A DNA stretch of 64,000 nt from Stomorhina lunata (Eukaryota; Arthropoda; Insecta; Diptera; Rhiniidae), in NCBI GenBank assembly GCA_933228675.1, contig OW121744.1, positions 92,611,885 through 92,675,884 on the forward strand, written 5' to 3'. Positions within the stretch are counted from its first letter, which is position 1; each line of letters begins with the position of its first letter. This document shows, one piece after another, positions 1 through 14,115 of the stretch. The position numbers were made by a program, and so were the translations under genes. The notes below the pieces were generated by a model. It was not told the DNA's origin and did no database searches. It saw only the letters and a list, made by a program, of their open reading frames with translations.

Positions 1-3000
1 ATTTTTCTGTAGAAAATTTTTTGTTAGAAATATTTTTCTATCGAAAATTTATCGTTAGAAATATTTTTCTATAGAAAATTTTTCGTTTGAAATATTTTTC
101 TATAGAAAATTTTTTGTTAGAAATATTTTTCTATAGAAAATTTTTCTTTAGAATTATTTTTCTATAGAAAATTTTTCTTTAGAATAATTTTTCTATAGAA
201 AATTTTTCATTAGAAATATTTTTCTATAGAAAACTTTTCGTTAGAAATATTTTTCTATAGAAAATTTTTCGTTAGAAATATTTTTCTATAGAAAATTTTT
301 CGTTAGAAATATTTTTCTATAGAAAATTTTTCGTTAGAAATATTTTTCTATAGAAAATTTTTCGTTAGAAATATTTTTCTATAGAAAATTTTTTGTTAGA
401 AATATTTTTCTATAGAAAATTTTTCGTTAGAAATATTTTTCTATAGAAAATTTTTCGTTAGAAATATTTTTCTATAGAAAATTTTTCGTTAGAAATATTT
501 TTCTATAGAAAATTTTTCGTTAGAAATATTTTTCTATAGAAAATTTTTTGTTAGAAATATTTTTCTATCGAAAATTTATCGTTAGAAATATTTTTCTATA
601 GAAAATTTTTCGTTTGAAATATTTTTCTATAGAAAATTTTTTGTTAGAAATATTTTTCTATAGAAAATTTTTCGTTAGAAATATTTTTCTATAGAAAATT
701 TTTCGTTAGAAATATTTTTCTATAGAAAATTTTTCGTTAGAAATATTTTTCTATAGAAAATTTTTCGTTAGAAATATTTTTCTATAGAAAATTTTTCTTT
801 AGAATTATTTTTCTATAGAAAATTTTTCGTTAGAAATATTTTTCTATAGAAAATTTTTCGTTAGAAATATTTTTCTATAGAAAATTTTTCGTTAGAAATA
901 TTTTTCTGTAGAAAATTTTTCGTTAAAATTATTTTTCTATAGAAAATTTTTCGTTAAAATTATTTTTCTATAGAAAATTTTTCGTTAGAAATATTTTTCT
1001 ATAGAAATATTTTTCTATAGAAAATTTTTCGTTAGAAATATTTTTCTATAGAAATTTTATCGTTAGAAATATTTTTCTATAGAAAATTTTTCGTTAGAAA
1101 TATTTTTCTATAGAAAATTTTTCGTTAGAAATATTTTTCTATAGAAAATTTTTTGTTAGATATATTTTTCTATAGAAAATTTTTCGTTAGAAATATTTTT
1201 CTATAGAAAATTTTTCGTTAGAATTACTTTTCTATAGAAAATTTTTCGTTAGATATATTTTTCTATAGAAAATTTTTCGTTAGATATATTTTTCTATAGA
1301 AAATTTTTCGTTAGATATATTTTTCTATAGAAAATTTTTCGTTAGATATATTTTTCTATAGAAAATTTTTCGTTAGAAATATTTTTCTATAGAAAACTTT
1401 TCGTTAGAAATATTTTTCTATAGAAAATTTTTCGTTAGAAATATTTTTCTATAGAAAATTTTTCGTTAGAAATATTTTTCTATAAAAAATTTTTCGTTAG
1501 AAATATTTTTCTATAGAAAATTTTTCGTTAGAAATTTTTTTCTATAGAAAATTTTTCGTTAGAAATATTTTTCTATAGAAAATTTTTCGTTAGAAATATT
1601 TTTCTATAAAAATTTTTCGTTAGAAATATTTTTCTATAGAAAATTTTTCGTTAGAAATATTTTTCTATAGAAAATTTTTCGTTAGAAATATTTTTCTATA
1701 GAAAATTTTTCGTTAGAAATATTTTTCTATAGAAAATTTTTCGTTAGAAATATTTTTCTATAGAAAATTTTTCGTTAGAAATATTTTTCTATAGAAAATT
1801 TTTCGTTAGAAATATTTTTCTATAGAAAATTTTTCGTTAGAAATATTTTTCTATAGAAAATTTTTCGTTAGAAATATTTTTCTATAGAAAATTTTTCGTT
1901 AGAAATATTTTTCTATAGAAAATTTTTCGTTAGAAATATTTTTCTATAGAAAATTTTTCGTTAGAAATATTTTTCTATAGAAAACTTTTCGTTAGAAATA
2001 TTTTTCTATAGAAAATTTTTCGTTAGAAATATTTTTCTATAGAAAATTTTTCGTTAGAAATATTTTTCTATAGAAAATTTTTCGTTAGAAATATTTTTCT
2101 ATAGAAAATTTTTCGTTAGAAATATTTTTCTATAAAAAATTTTTCGTTAGAAATATTTTTCTATAGAAAATTTTTCGTTAGAAATATTTTTCTATAGAAA
2201 ATTTTTCGTTAGAAATATTTTTCTATAGAAAATTTTTCGTTAGAAATATTTTTCTATAGAAAATTTTTCGTTAGAAATATTTTTCTATAGAAAATTTTTC
2301 GTTAGAAATATTTTTCTATAGAAAATTTTTCGTTAGAAATATTTTTCTATAGAAAATTTTTCGTTAGAAATATTTTTCTATAGAAAATTTTTCGTTAGAA
2401 ATATTTTTCTATAGAAAATTTTTCGTTAGAAATATTTTTCTATAGAAAATTTTTCGTTAGAAATATTTTTCTATAGAAAATTTTTCGTTAGAAATATTTT
2501 TCTATAGAAAACTTTTCGTTAGAAATATTTTTCTATAGAAAATTTTTCGTTAGAAATATTTTTCTATAGAAAATTTTTCGTTAGAAATATTTTTCTATAG
2601 AAAATTTTTCGTTAGAAATATTTTTCTATAAAAAATTTTTCGTTAGAAATATTTTTCTATAGAAAATTTTTCGTTAGAAATATTTTTCTATAGAAAATTT
2701 TTCGTTAGAAATATTTTTCTATAGAAAATTTTTCGTTAGAAATATTTTTCTATAGAAAATTTTTCGTTAGAAATATTTTTCTATAGAAAATTTTTCGTTA
2801 GAAATATTTTTCTATAAAAATTTTTCGTTAGAAATATTTTTCTATAGAAAATTTTTCGTTAGAAATATTTTTCTATAGAAAATTTTTCGTTAGAAATATT
2901 TTTCTATAGAAAATTTTTCGTTAGAAATATTTTTCTATACAAAATTTTTCGTTAGAAATATTTTTCTATAGAAAATATTTCGTAAGAAATATTTTTCTAT

Positions 3001-3030
3001 AGAAAATATTTCGTTAGAAATATTCTTCTA
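1..3030. repeat. 31-bp tandem array, family I (CGTTAGAAAT type)
   Basis: About 97 head-to-tail copies of a 31-bp unit made of TTTTTCTATAGAAAA followed by TTTTTCGTTAGAAAT. Successive GTTAG motifs fall 31 bases apart (1681 and 1712, for example). Single-base variants (CTTTAGAATT, GATATA, AAAACTTTTCG) are scattered, and a few units have lost one base or more. The array runs off the left edge and ends in decayed units near 3030. The TTTTCTATAGAAAA core is a perfect palindrome. No spacers and no coding potential are seen. Confidence 0.97.
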
Positions 3031-4041
3031 TGCCTTGGTCTTGGTCTTTCCTTCCCCTTGAGGAGCACATTACCATGACTTGCTCAACCTCAAAATGTTC
3101 TTTTACTTTTTCTTCTTTTGGACTTAAGCCAGTTGACTTTAGACAATAACACGAGATATTTTGTTTACACATGACATTGTTACCAAGTGAATAAAAATAT
3201 TTGACAAAAAATCACAAAAACCACACAAAGAATTACTTCTAGATTAAAATAACAACAACTGAGACATGTTTTCCTTTCTTCACTTTTTTTACATTATTCC
3301 TATGTCTTCATTTAACTAAAAATTTCACTAACTCTAGCAAAGATTTCAATAACTTCATATGTATAGAAATAAGAAAATGGTTTTGCAAGTGCCAGCTCCT
3401 GCTAGTAAGAGAGGGGGGAAGAACTGACTTTTACATTAAAATTAAATCATGTTAAAAATACGTTACTTAGAGGAAGACAGAAAATGCTACTGCGTGGTTG
3501 TGGTTGCACATAATCTTTTAACCTAACATACAAATACACTTATACACTCATACATTTAATGCCGCTGGAAGTTGCATGATGACAAAAGTAGAAATTTAAA
3601 ACGCCGTGTACTTGGATGCCAACGTAAAAACGACGACGACATTTAAGATAAAGTAAGAGCTACTGGGAACCTTATGCAACCGCATGGATGTTATTTTTAA
3701 GTAGATCATGACACGATGCGTTTGAACTTCCTTTTTGTAACAGAATCAGTGAGCGTAGGTTTGAGAGTATGTGTTTGTGTGTGTGTTGGGAAATGTTGTT
3801 ATTTTAAAAATATGCTTTCAAATGCAAAAATGTTTGTTGAAATATTGCCAAATTACACAGTCTCATGTGAACTGATACGCAAACTTGCAGAATTGGTTTA
3901 AATTTTGCAACCTACAGTTTTTAGAAAGGACCAAATAGACTAACAGGAATAGAGAACAAGGGATAGCCAACTTCTTAGGGCTATTGCAAAAATAACATTT
4001 AGACTGTTTTGAAACTCTTTTAAAAATTTAAGTTATAACAA
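3031..4041. other. Low-copy AT-rich DNA, no gene seen
   Basis: There is no reading frame of useful length and no RNA gene. It holds a short GT microsatellite and a G-run (GAGAGGGGGG near 3410), and otherwise looks like unconstrained intergenic or intronic DNA. The first lines after the array (TGCCTTGGTCTTGG onward) are more GC-rich than the surroundings but match nothing I recognise. Confidence 0.6.
3769..3787. repeat. GT microsatellite
   Basis: A short run of GT dinucleotides with two interruptions. It creates a spurious Val/Cys-rich reading frame on the plus strand that I do not regard as a gene. Confidence 0.8.
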
Positions 4042-7000
4042 AATTATAAGTTATAAAAAAATCCTATTCAGGGAAATTTTTGTTATTTAATATTTGTAAG
4101 AACTTTAATAATTTTTATAGACTAAAATGAGTCTAGCTTAAAATTCTGAGAAAGTTTTATAAATTTCCCTAGTTTGAAAAATTTCCCCTGAAGGGAAATT
4201 TTTTTATTACAAAATTGACAATATTTTTAACATTTCCTTACGATATTGTCATTAAAAAAAAAATTTGAGAAAATTTTCCAAATTTCCCAGTTATAAAAAA
4301 ATCCTATTAAGGGAAATTTTTGCTATTAAAAAGTTGTAAGAAATTTTATGATTTTTATAGACAAAAATGATTGTAGATTAAAATCCGGAGAAAGTTTCAT
4401 AAATTTCCCCAGTTTGAAAAAAATTCCCCTTAAGGGAAATTTTTGTTAGTACAAAATTGACAACGTTTTTAGGGTTTTCTAATAACATTGTCATTGAAAA
4501 TTAAAGATTTGAGAAAATTTCCAAAATTTCCCAGTTATAAAAAAAGTCCTATTAAGGGAAATTTTTGTTATTAAATATTTGAACAAACTTACATTAGTTT
4601 TACAGACTTAAATGAGTGTTAATTAAAATTCTGAGAAAGTTTTATAAATTTCCCTTGCTTGAAAAAATTTCCCTTTAAGGGAAATTTTTGTTATTACAAA
4701 ATTTACCTAATTTTTAAGATCTTCTAATAACATTGTCATTGAAAATTTCAAATTTGAGAAAATTTTCTTAATTTCCCAGTTATAAAAAAAGTCCTATTAA
4801 GGGAAATTTTTGTTATTAAATATTTTTAAGAAGTTCTATTATTTTTGTAGACTAAATGTCTAGAATAAAATTCTTAGAAAATTTCATAAATTTCCCCAGT
4901 TTGAAAAAATTTCCCCTTAAGGGAAATTTTTGTTAATATAAAATTGCCAACATTTTTAAGGTTTTCCAATAATATTGTAATTAAAAATTGGAGATTTGAG
5001 AAAATTTCCAAAATTTTCCAGTTATAAAAAAAATCCTATTAAGGAAAATTTTTGTTATTTCATATTTGTAAGAAATTTTATAATTTTTAAATAATAAAAT
5101 GAGTGTAGATTAAAATTCTGAGTAAGTCTAAAAAATTTCCCTTGTTTGAAAAAATTTCCCCTTATGGGGAATTTTTTTTAATACAAAATTGACATAATTT
5201 TTAAGGTTTTCTTACAAAATTGTCAATAAAAATTAGAGATTTTAGAAAATTTCCAAAATTTCCCATTTATAAAAAAATCCTATTAAGGGAAATTTTGTTA
5301 TTTAATATTTCTAAGAAATTTTATAATTTTTATAAACTAAAATGAGTCTAAATTAAAATTCTGAGAAAGTTTCATAAATTTCCCTTGTTTGAAAAAATTT
5401 CCCCTTAAGGGAAATTTTTATTATTACAAAATTTGGCAACATTTTTAAGGTTTTCTAACAACAATGTCATTGAAGATTGTAAGTTTGAGAAAATTTCCAA
5501 AATTTCGCTGTTTTAAAAAATAATCCTATTAAGGGAAATTTTTGTTATTTAATATTTGTAAGAACTTCAATCTTTTTTACAGACTAAAATGAGTCTAGAT
5601 TAAAATTCTGAGAAAGTTTTATAAATTTCCCTTGGTTAAAATAATTTTCCCTTAAGGAACATTTTTGTTAATACAAAATTGCCAACATTTTTAAGGTTTT
5701 CCAATAATATTGTAATTAAAAATTGGAGATTTGAGAAAATTTCCAAAATTTTCCAGTTATAAAAAAATCCTATTAAGGGAAATTTTTGCTATTTTATATT
5801 TGTAAGAACTTTTATAACTTTTATATAATAAAATGAGTGTAGATTAAAATTCCGAGCAAGTCTAAAAAATTTCCCTTGTTTGAAAAAATTTCCCCTTATG
5901 GGGAATTTTTTTTTAATTCAAAATTGATATAATTTTTAAGGTTTTCTTACAAAATTGTCAATAAAAATTAGAGATTTTAGAAAATTTCCTAAATTTCCCA
6001 TTTATAAAAAAAAATCCTATTAAGGGAAATTTTTTTTATTTAATATTTCTAAGAAATTTTATAATTTTTATGGACTAAAATGAGTCTAGATTAAAATTCT
6101 GAGAAAGTTTTATAAATTTCATTTGTTTGAAAAAATTTCCCCTTAAGGGAAATTTTTGTTATTACCAAATTGACAACATTTTTAAAATTTCCAAAATTTC
6201 CCATTTATGAAAAAAATCCCATTAAGGGAAATTTTTCTTATAAAATTTGTGTATGAACTTTTATAAGTTTTATAAACTACGAGTAAAATGAGTCTGGATT
6301 AAAATTCTGAGAAAGTTTCATAAATTTCCCTTGTTTGAAAAAATTTCCTCTTAAGGGAAATTTTTGTTAATACAAAACTGACAATATTTTGAATTTTTTC
6401 TAATAACATTGTCATTAAAATTTAGAGATTTGAGAACATTTCCTAAATTTCCCAGTTAAAAAAAAATCATATTAAAGGAAATTTTTGTTATTAAATATTT
6501 GTAAGAACTTTTATAATTTTTATAAACTAAAATTAATAAAGATTTTTATTTAAAAAAAAAAATCATAAATTTCCCTTTGTTTGAAAAATTTCCCTTAAGG
6601 GAAATTTTTGTTATTAAATATTTGTAAGAACTTTTAAAATTTTTATAGACTAAAATGAGTAAAGATTTTTATTCTAAAAAAAAATCATAAATTTCCCTGT
6701 GTTTGAAAAATTTCCCTTAAGGGAAATTTTTGTTATTAAATATTTGTAAGAACTTTAATAATTTTTACAGACTAAAATGAGTATAGATAGAAATTCTGAG
6801 CAAGTTTCGTAAATTTTCCTTGTTTGAAAAAATTTCCCTTCAAAGGAAATTTTAGTTTTATAATATTTTTAAAAATTTTTATTAATTTCATATAAAGTTA
6901 TGATTATACTTTAAAATTTTATACAAATTAGTTATTTTTTTTAGTTTAAAAAAAAAATTCTCTCTAGAGGAAACTTTAGTTCAATCAAATATAATAGAAA

Positions 7001-7880
7001 TTATATTATTTTAGATGACAATAATATTCAATTATTCTAATTGAAAACTTTAATCGAAATTTTTTGTTATTAAAAAAATTTCCTCACAAGGGAAATTTTT
7101 TCTATAGCGCTCTTTTGAAAGTTTTTATAATTTTTGTTCTAGAGATCAAAATCTGAAACAGAAATAGCTGTAATACTTCTTAAAAGTTTTAATGTAGAAA
7201 AATTCCCTCTAAAATTTCCCCTATTATAAATAAAATTTCCTTATTGGAAAATATTTGTTATTTAATAATTTTAAAAAATTTTGTAAGTTTTGTATACTAT
7301 ATTAAATAAAAATTTAAATTGTGAAAAAATTTCCCAAATTTCATTATTTGAAAAAAATTTCCTTTAAGGGAAATTTTTGTTTTAACTTATTTTTGGAAAT
7401 TTTTATATAGTTTTAAAAATAAAAACGATTTAGAGCGACAATTTTAAAATTTCTTTTTCAAGTTTTCTAGTTTTAAAAAAATTTCCCTCTAAGGGAAATT
7501 TTTGTTATTTAATATTTTTAAAAACTTTTATGAGTTTTTTGTTCTAAAATAAATGGAATTAAAAATTCTGACAAAATTTGAAAAATTTCCCTGTTTTGAA
7601 AAAATTTCCCTAGAAGGGAAATTTTTGTTTTAAAAAATTTTTTAAAATTTTTACTTATTTCATATAAAGTATTAATGTAACTTTTAAATTATATAAAAAA
7701 AAATTCAATTTTTTTTGTCTAAAATAATTTCCCTTTAGGGGAAATTTTTGTTAAAAAAGATACACAAAATTTTTTTTTATTTTTAAAAATTATATTGCTC
7801 AATTAATAAGGTTTTGAAATTAAACCTTAATTTCTTTTCCTAGACAAAATTTCCCTTTAAGGGAAATTTTTATTTTAAGA
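4042..7880. repeat. Tandem array of about 245-bp units with AAGGGAAATTTTTGTTA boxes
   Basis: From 4042 to about 6535 the phrase TTATAAAAAAATCCTATT recurs every 239-249 bases (near 4043, 4291, 4533, 4779, 5018, 5267). Each unit holds two diverged halves, each with an AATTTCCCTTAAGGGAAATT-like palindrome followed by TTTTTGTTA. After about 6535 the array continues as shorter units of roughly 123 bp and decays to single AAGGGAAATTTTTGTTA boxes by 7880. Its period is not 31 bp, so it is a separate satellite, although it shares the GGGAAATTTTT word with family II. Confidence 0.9.
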
Positions 7881-8549
7881 CATTGGGCCAGAATTTTCGA
7901 TTATTTTGCTAGTTTTTGACTCATGTAGTGGCTTTTATTTGTTTAGAAACTATTTAACAAAAACTTTTGCTAAAGCTAATAACAACAACTGTAATAAATT
8001 TGAAACATATTATTGGCATACTTTTAGGGTGTAAATTTTCATGACTTAGGCTTTATATTGTCATATTTTAATTCATTATTATTCGCTAATACTATAGCAT
8101 TTCTTTTCTGTTTAGCCAGGAGGGAAATCATTAGTCTAATAATTTTTATTTCTTATTTCCTAGAAACTAAAATAATCATAAGAACTTGCCAACAAACGTC
8201 ATTGACATCAAAGTGTTGACTCTTGTAATTGATTACATTACGCCAAACGTGTCTATCGAAAAGGAAAGTGTGTATAACCGTAAAATTTTAAGGTAAATAT
8301 AGGGTAAAACTATATATGAAAAATACCATGAAATGAAATAAATACATATTACAATCCCATCAAGAGAAATGACGTAAAATTTATTATTAATATAATTTAA
8401 TAATAAACAACTAAAACCTACACAAATTGACATATGTCGAAAGCAAGATATATATTTATGGTCAATACGAAATATACGAATGTATAAGGTTTGAGTAGGA
8501 TAATTTAAAATATACATATGAAAACAAAATTAGATCTTTAAATACTAAA
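7881..8549. other. AT-rich spacer between arrays, no gene seen
   Basis: No supported feature. A minus-strand frame of 94 codons (8233-8517) is rich in Tyr, Ile and Phe, as expected from random AT-rich sequence, and shows no domain. Confidence 0.55.
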
Positions 8550-10655
8550 ATTTATATTTTTTAATAGGAAAATTTTCAAAAATTTTCTGTTCTTTAACAA
8601 GAATTTTTTTTAATTTTCTATTTTTAAAAGGAAAAATTTTCTATTTTTTAACAGGAAAATTTTCAAAAATTTTTTATTTTTATAGGAAATATTTAAACAA
8701 TTTTATAGCAAATTTTGTTTAAAATTTTCTATTTCTTAACAGGAAATTTTTACAAAATTTTCTATTTTTTTTAGCAGATTTTAAAAAATGTTCTATTTTT
8801 AAAGGAAACTTTTAAAAAGTTTTCTATTTTTATAGGAAATTTTTAAAAAATTTTCTATTTTTATAGGAAAATTTTAAATTTTTATAGGAAATCTTTAAAA
8901 AATTTTCTAATTTTTAAGGATTTTTTTTTTTAATTTTCTATTTCTATTTTTATAGGAACTTTTTCAAAAGTTGCCTTTTTGTATAGGAAATTTTTCAAAA
9001 TTTTTTTATTTTTATAGAAAATTTTTCAAAAATTTTCTATTTTTTTAGGAAATTTTAAAAGTATTTTCTCTTTTTTCAAAAACTTTCTATTTGTATAGGA
9101 AATTGTTCAAAAATTGTCTATTTTGATAGAAAATTTTTTTATTTTTATAGGAAATTTTTCAAAATATTTTTTGAAGGAAATTTTTAAAAATTTTCAATGT
9201 TTTGAAGAAAATTTTTCAAAAATTTTCTATTTTTTAATAGGAAATTTTTCAAAATGTTTCTATTTTTTAATAGGAAAATTTTCAAAAATTTTCTATTTTT
9301 TAATAGGAAATTTTTCAAAAATTTTCTGTTTTGTAATAGGAAATTTTTGAAAAATTTTCTATTTTTTAATAGGAAATTTTTTCAAAAATTTTCTTTTTTT
9401 ATACGAAATTTTTTTACAAATTTTCTCATTTTAAAGGAAAATTTTCAAAAATTTTCTATTTTTAAAGATACATTTTTAAAATCTGTCTAATTTTATAGAA
9501 AAATTTTCCAAAATTTTCTATTTCTATATGATATTTTTCAAAAATTTTAAATTTTGTATAGGAAATTTTTCAAAAATTTTCTATTTTTATAAGAAATTTT
9601 TCAAAAATTTTCTATTTTTATAGGAAATTTTTCAAAAATTTTCTATTTTTATAGGAAATTTTTCAAAAATTTTCTATTTTTTGTAGGAAATTTTTCAAAA
9701 ATTTTCTATTTTTATAGGAAATTTTTCAAAAATTTTCTATTTTTATAGGAAATTTTTCAAAAATTTTCTATTTTTAAAGGAAAATTTTCAAAAATTTTCT
9801 ATTTTTAAAGGAAAATTTTCAAAATTTGTCTAATTTTATAGAAAAATTTTCCAAAATTTTCTATTTCTATATGATATTTTTCAATAATTTAAAATTTTGT
9901 ATAGGAAATTTTTCAAAAATTTTCTATTTTTTTTGGAAATTTTTAAAAAATTTTCTATTTTTGTTTAGGAAATTTTTCAAAAATTTTCTATTTTTATAGG
10001 AAATTTTTCAAAAACCTTCTATTCTTATAGGAAATTTTTCAAAAATTTTCAATTTGTATAGGAAATTTTTCAAAAATTTTCTATTTTTATAGGAATTTTT
10101 TCAAAAGTTTTCTAATTTTATAGGAAATTTTTCAACTTTTATAAATTTTTCAAAAATTTTCTATTTTTTAATAGGAAATTATTCTATTTTTTAATAGGAA
10201 ATTTTTCAAAAATTTTCTATTTTTTAATAGGAGATTTTTCAAAAATTTTCTATTTTTTAATAGGAAATTTTTCAAAAAATTTCTATTTTTATAGGAAGTT
10301 TTTAAAAAAAATTTTTATTTTTATAGAAATTTTTTAAAACTTTCCTACTTTTATAGGAAATTTTTCAAAAATTTTTTGTTTTTTAATAGGGAATTTTTAA
10401 AAAAATTTCTATTTTTTAATAGGAAATTTTTCAGAAATTTTCTATTTTTAGATAGGAAATATTTCAAAAATTTTCTATTTTTATAGGAAATTTTTCAAAA
10501 ATTTTCTATTTGAATAGGAAATTTTTCAAAAATTTTCTATTTTTATAGAAAATTTTTCAAAAATTTTATATTTTTATAGGAAATTTTTCAAAAATTTTAT
10601 ATTTTTGATAAGAAATCTTTCAAAAAGTTTCTTTTTTGATAGGAAGTTTTTCTAA
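8550..10655. repeat. 31-bp tandem array, family II, diverged
   Basis: Units of GGAAATTTTTCAAAAATTTT followed by CTATTTTTATA (or TTTTTAATA) repeat with an average 31-bp spacing. Divergence is high at both ends and lower at 9540-9800. Because 31 is not divisible by 3, three units (93 bp) return to the same frame, so long stop-free stretches rich in Phe, Lys, Ile and Asn arise in overlapping frames. These are artefacts of the repeat. Confidence 0.93.
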
Positions 10656-11699
10656 AAAAATTTCTGTTTCAATGGTATAAGAATTTCCAAGTTCTTTGAC
10701 TCTTTAAACCAGTTCATTTTTTTTAACATTTTTTGATTTCTTTATTAAAGCTTCTTAACTTTTACTCAACCAAATAGGACTTTTGAATTAACTAAAACAA
10801 AAATTATATACCCGTAAAGAAACTTGATAATTTATAGAGTTCTTTTTAGTCACACAAAACTTTAGTGCCGAAAAATAACACACCTTGGAAATAGGACTTA
10901 TTAAATAAAACATATTAACACATTCATAATCGAGCACACACATACAAATTTTGATATATTCATGGTCAGTTGAAATGCAAAAGGGCATAACTAACAAAAC
11001 TTGTACTTTAAATTTTGTAAGATTTGATTGTCTTATTTTATCTAAAGCTAAAGTTGAATAAAGAAGTTTCTTTTTAAGTTATACCCTTTTGAATCTTAGC
11101 TGATGCCATACTTATGTGTTATTTGCAAAATTTACAACTTAAGCACGTAAGTTATTATTACCGTTCGGTCTGTCCATACATATAATAAATAGGCATATGA
11201 TTAATAATACAGAACCTTTCAACAGCTCTGGAAATTGGTTAGACAGACGGACAGAGGGAGGCATGGACGTATCCTTGCCGACATAGCAACAGTAAATTAT
11301 TTAACTTTTAACTCTGTCCTAATATGATTTAACGTTTTACACGTTAAACAAACTAACCAAATACCTGGAATACATTAATAATTTTTTAAGGAGTTTTTTT
11401 TATATTTTATTAAGTCTATGAATTACAGCTTTTAACCAAAAATAAATATGAACTAAATTATTTGTTGAACAACCGAGAAAAAAGTGGTAAAGGCAGAAAA
11501 ACGCAAAGTTTTTTAGAGAAGAAAAATAATGTGAGAAAATTTCCAAATTGAGGGGTTAAAGTTAAAAAAGGAAATGAAATTAGATAATTTATCATACATT
11601 TGTTAAAAGTTATTTAAATAATGACCATGAGAATTTATAACTATTTTCATACGAAAAAGGTTGTAAAAGGAAAATGAGATTTATTTATCAACTATAATT
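10656..11699. other. Low-copy AT-rich DNA, possible dispersed-element debris
   Basis: No gene seen. At about 11230-11265 there is GACAGACGGACAGAGGGAGG, which reads on the minus strand like the CTGTC/GTCC-rich 5' portion of the dispersed element found elsewhere in this window. The match is too short and simple to call a copy. Confidence 0.45.
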
Positions 11700-14115
11700 T
11701 TTTTTTTTAATTTCCTTAAAAAAAATTTTTATTTAATATTCTATAGAAATTCAAAATTTTTGAAAAATTTCTTATAAAAATACAAAAATAAAACAAAACT
11801 AAAAATAGAAATAGAAAAATAAAACAGTTTTGAAAAATTTCCTGTAAAAATAGAAAATTTTTGATTTTCTATATTTTCTATAAAAATAGAAAATCTTTGA
11901 AAAATTTTCTATAAAAATAGAAAATTTTTGAAAAATTTCCTATAAAAATAAAAAAATTTTGAAAAATTTCCTATAAAAATAAGAAATTTTTGAAAAATTT
12001 CCTATAAAAATAAGAAATTTTTGAAAAATTTCCTATAAAAATAGAAAATTTTTGAAAAAGTTCCTATAAAATAGAAAATTTTTGAAAAATTTTCTATAAA
12101 AATAGAAAATTTTTGAAAAATTTTCTATAAAAATAGAAAATTTTTGAAAAATTTTCTATAAAAACAGAAAATTTTTGAAAAATTTTCTATAAAAATAGAA
12201 AATTTTTGAAAAATTTTCTATAAAAATAGAAAATTTTTGAAAAATTTTCTATAAAAATAGAAAATTTTTGAAAAATTTTCTATAAAAAAAGAAAATTTTT
12301 GAAAAATTTTCTATAAAAATATAAAATTTTTGAAAAATTTTCTATAAAAATAGAAAATTTTCGAAAAATTTTCTATAAAAATAGAAAATTTTTGAAAAAT
12401 TTTCTATAAAAATAGAAAATTTTTGAAAAATTTTCTATAAAAATAGAAAATTTTTGAAAAATTTTCTATAAAAATAGAAAATTTTTGAAAAATTTTCTAT
12501 AAAAATAGAAAATTTTTGAAAAATTTTCTATAAAAATAGAAAATTTTTGAAAAATTTTCTATAAAAATAGAAAATTTTTGAAAAATTTTCTATAAAAATA
12601 GAAAATTTTTGAAAAATTTTCTATAAAAATAGAAAATTTTTGAAAAATTTTCTATAAAAATAGAAAATTTTTGAAAAATTTTCTATAAAAATAGAAAATT
12701 TTTGAAAAATTTTCTATAAAAATAGAAAATTTTTGAAAAATTTTCTATAAAAATAGAAAATTTTTGAAAAATTTTCTATAAAAATAGAAAATTTTTGAAA
12801 AATTTTCTATAAAAATAGAAAATTTTTGAAAAATTTTCTATAAAAATAGAAAATTTTTGAAAAATTTTCTATAAAAATAGAAAATTTTTGAAAAATTTTC
12901 TATAAAAATAGAAAATTTTTGAAAAATTTTCTATAAAAATAGAAAATTTTTGAAAAATTTTCTATAAAAATAGAAAATTTTTGAAAAATTTTCTATAAAA
13001 ATAGAAAATTTTTGAAAAATTTTCTATAAAAATAGAAAATTTTTGAAAAATTTTCTATAAAAATAGAAAATTTTTGAAAAATTTTCTATAAAAATAGAAA
13101 ATTTTTGAAAAATTTTCTATAAAAATAGAAAATTTTTGAAAAATTTTCTATAAAAATAGAAAATTTTTGAAAAATTTTCTATAAAAATAGAAAATTTTTG
13201 AAAAATTTTCTATAAAAATAGAAAATTTTTGAAAAATTTTCTATAAAAATAGAAAATTTTTGAAAAATTTTCTATAAAAATAGAAAATTTTTGAAAAATT
13301 TTCTATAAAAATAGAAAATTTTTGAAAAATTTTCTATAAAAATAGAAAATTTTTGAAAAATTTTTGAAAAATTTTCTATAAAAATAGAAAATTTTTGAAA
13401 AATTTTCTATAAAAATAGAAAATTTTTGAAAAATTTTCTATAAAAATAGAAAATTTTTGAAAAATTTTCTATAAAAATAGAAAATTTTTGAAAAATTTTC
13501 TATAAAAATAGAAAATTTTTGAAAAATTTTCTATAAAAATAGAAAATTTTTGAAAAATTTTCTATAAAAATAGAAAATTTTTGAAAAATTTTCTATAAAA
13601 ATAGAAAATTTTTGAAAAATTTTCTATAAAAATAGAAAATTTTTGAAAAATTTTCTATAAAAATAGAAAATTTTTGAAAAATTTTCTATAAAAATAGAAA
13701 ATTTTTGAAAAATTTTCTATAAAAATAGAAAATTTTTGAAAAATTTTCTATAAAAATAGAAAATTTTTGAAAAATTTTCAATAAAAATAGAAAATTTTTG
13801 AAAATTTTCTATAAAAATAGAAAATTTTTGAACAATTTTATATAAAAATAGAAAATTTTTGAAAAATTTTCTATAAAAATAGAAAATTTTTGAAAAATTT
13901 CCTATAAAAATAGAAAATTTTTGAAAAATTTCCTATAAAAATAGAAAATTTTTGAAAAATTTTCTATAAAAATAGAAAATTTTTGAAAAATTTTCTATAA
14001 AAATAGAAAATTTTTGAAAAATTTTCTATAAAAATAGAAAATTTTTGAAAAATTTTCTATAAAAATAGAAAAAATAGAAACATTTTTAAAGAATTTCCTG
14101 TAAAAATAGAAAAGT
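11700..14115. repeat. 31-bp tandem array, family II, opposite orientation, very homogeneous
   Basis: The unit reads GAAAATTTTTGAAAAATTTT then CTATAAAAATA, so it runs opposite to the 8550-10655 array. From about 12060 to 13760 (some 55 units) copies are nearly identical, pointing to recent amplification or strong homogenisation. Both margins are diverged. One unit near 13355 has an extra partial repeat of TTTTTGAAAAA. No coding potential. Confidence 0.97.

Noticed and set aside
1..3030. CRISPR-like regular spacing
   Set aside because: Units are contiguous with no unique spacers, the period is constant at 31 bp, and the genome is animal.
3716..3901. 61-codon frame on the plus strand
   Set aside because: Its Val/Cys-rich part is a translated GT microsatellite, with no recognisable domain.
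9114..9490. Overlapping Phe/Lys/Ile/Asn-rich frames in the 8.5-10.7 kb array
   Set aside because: They are translations of the 31-bp repeat (a 93-bp super-period) in two frames. There is no domain and no support beyond lack of stops.
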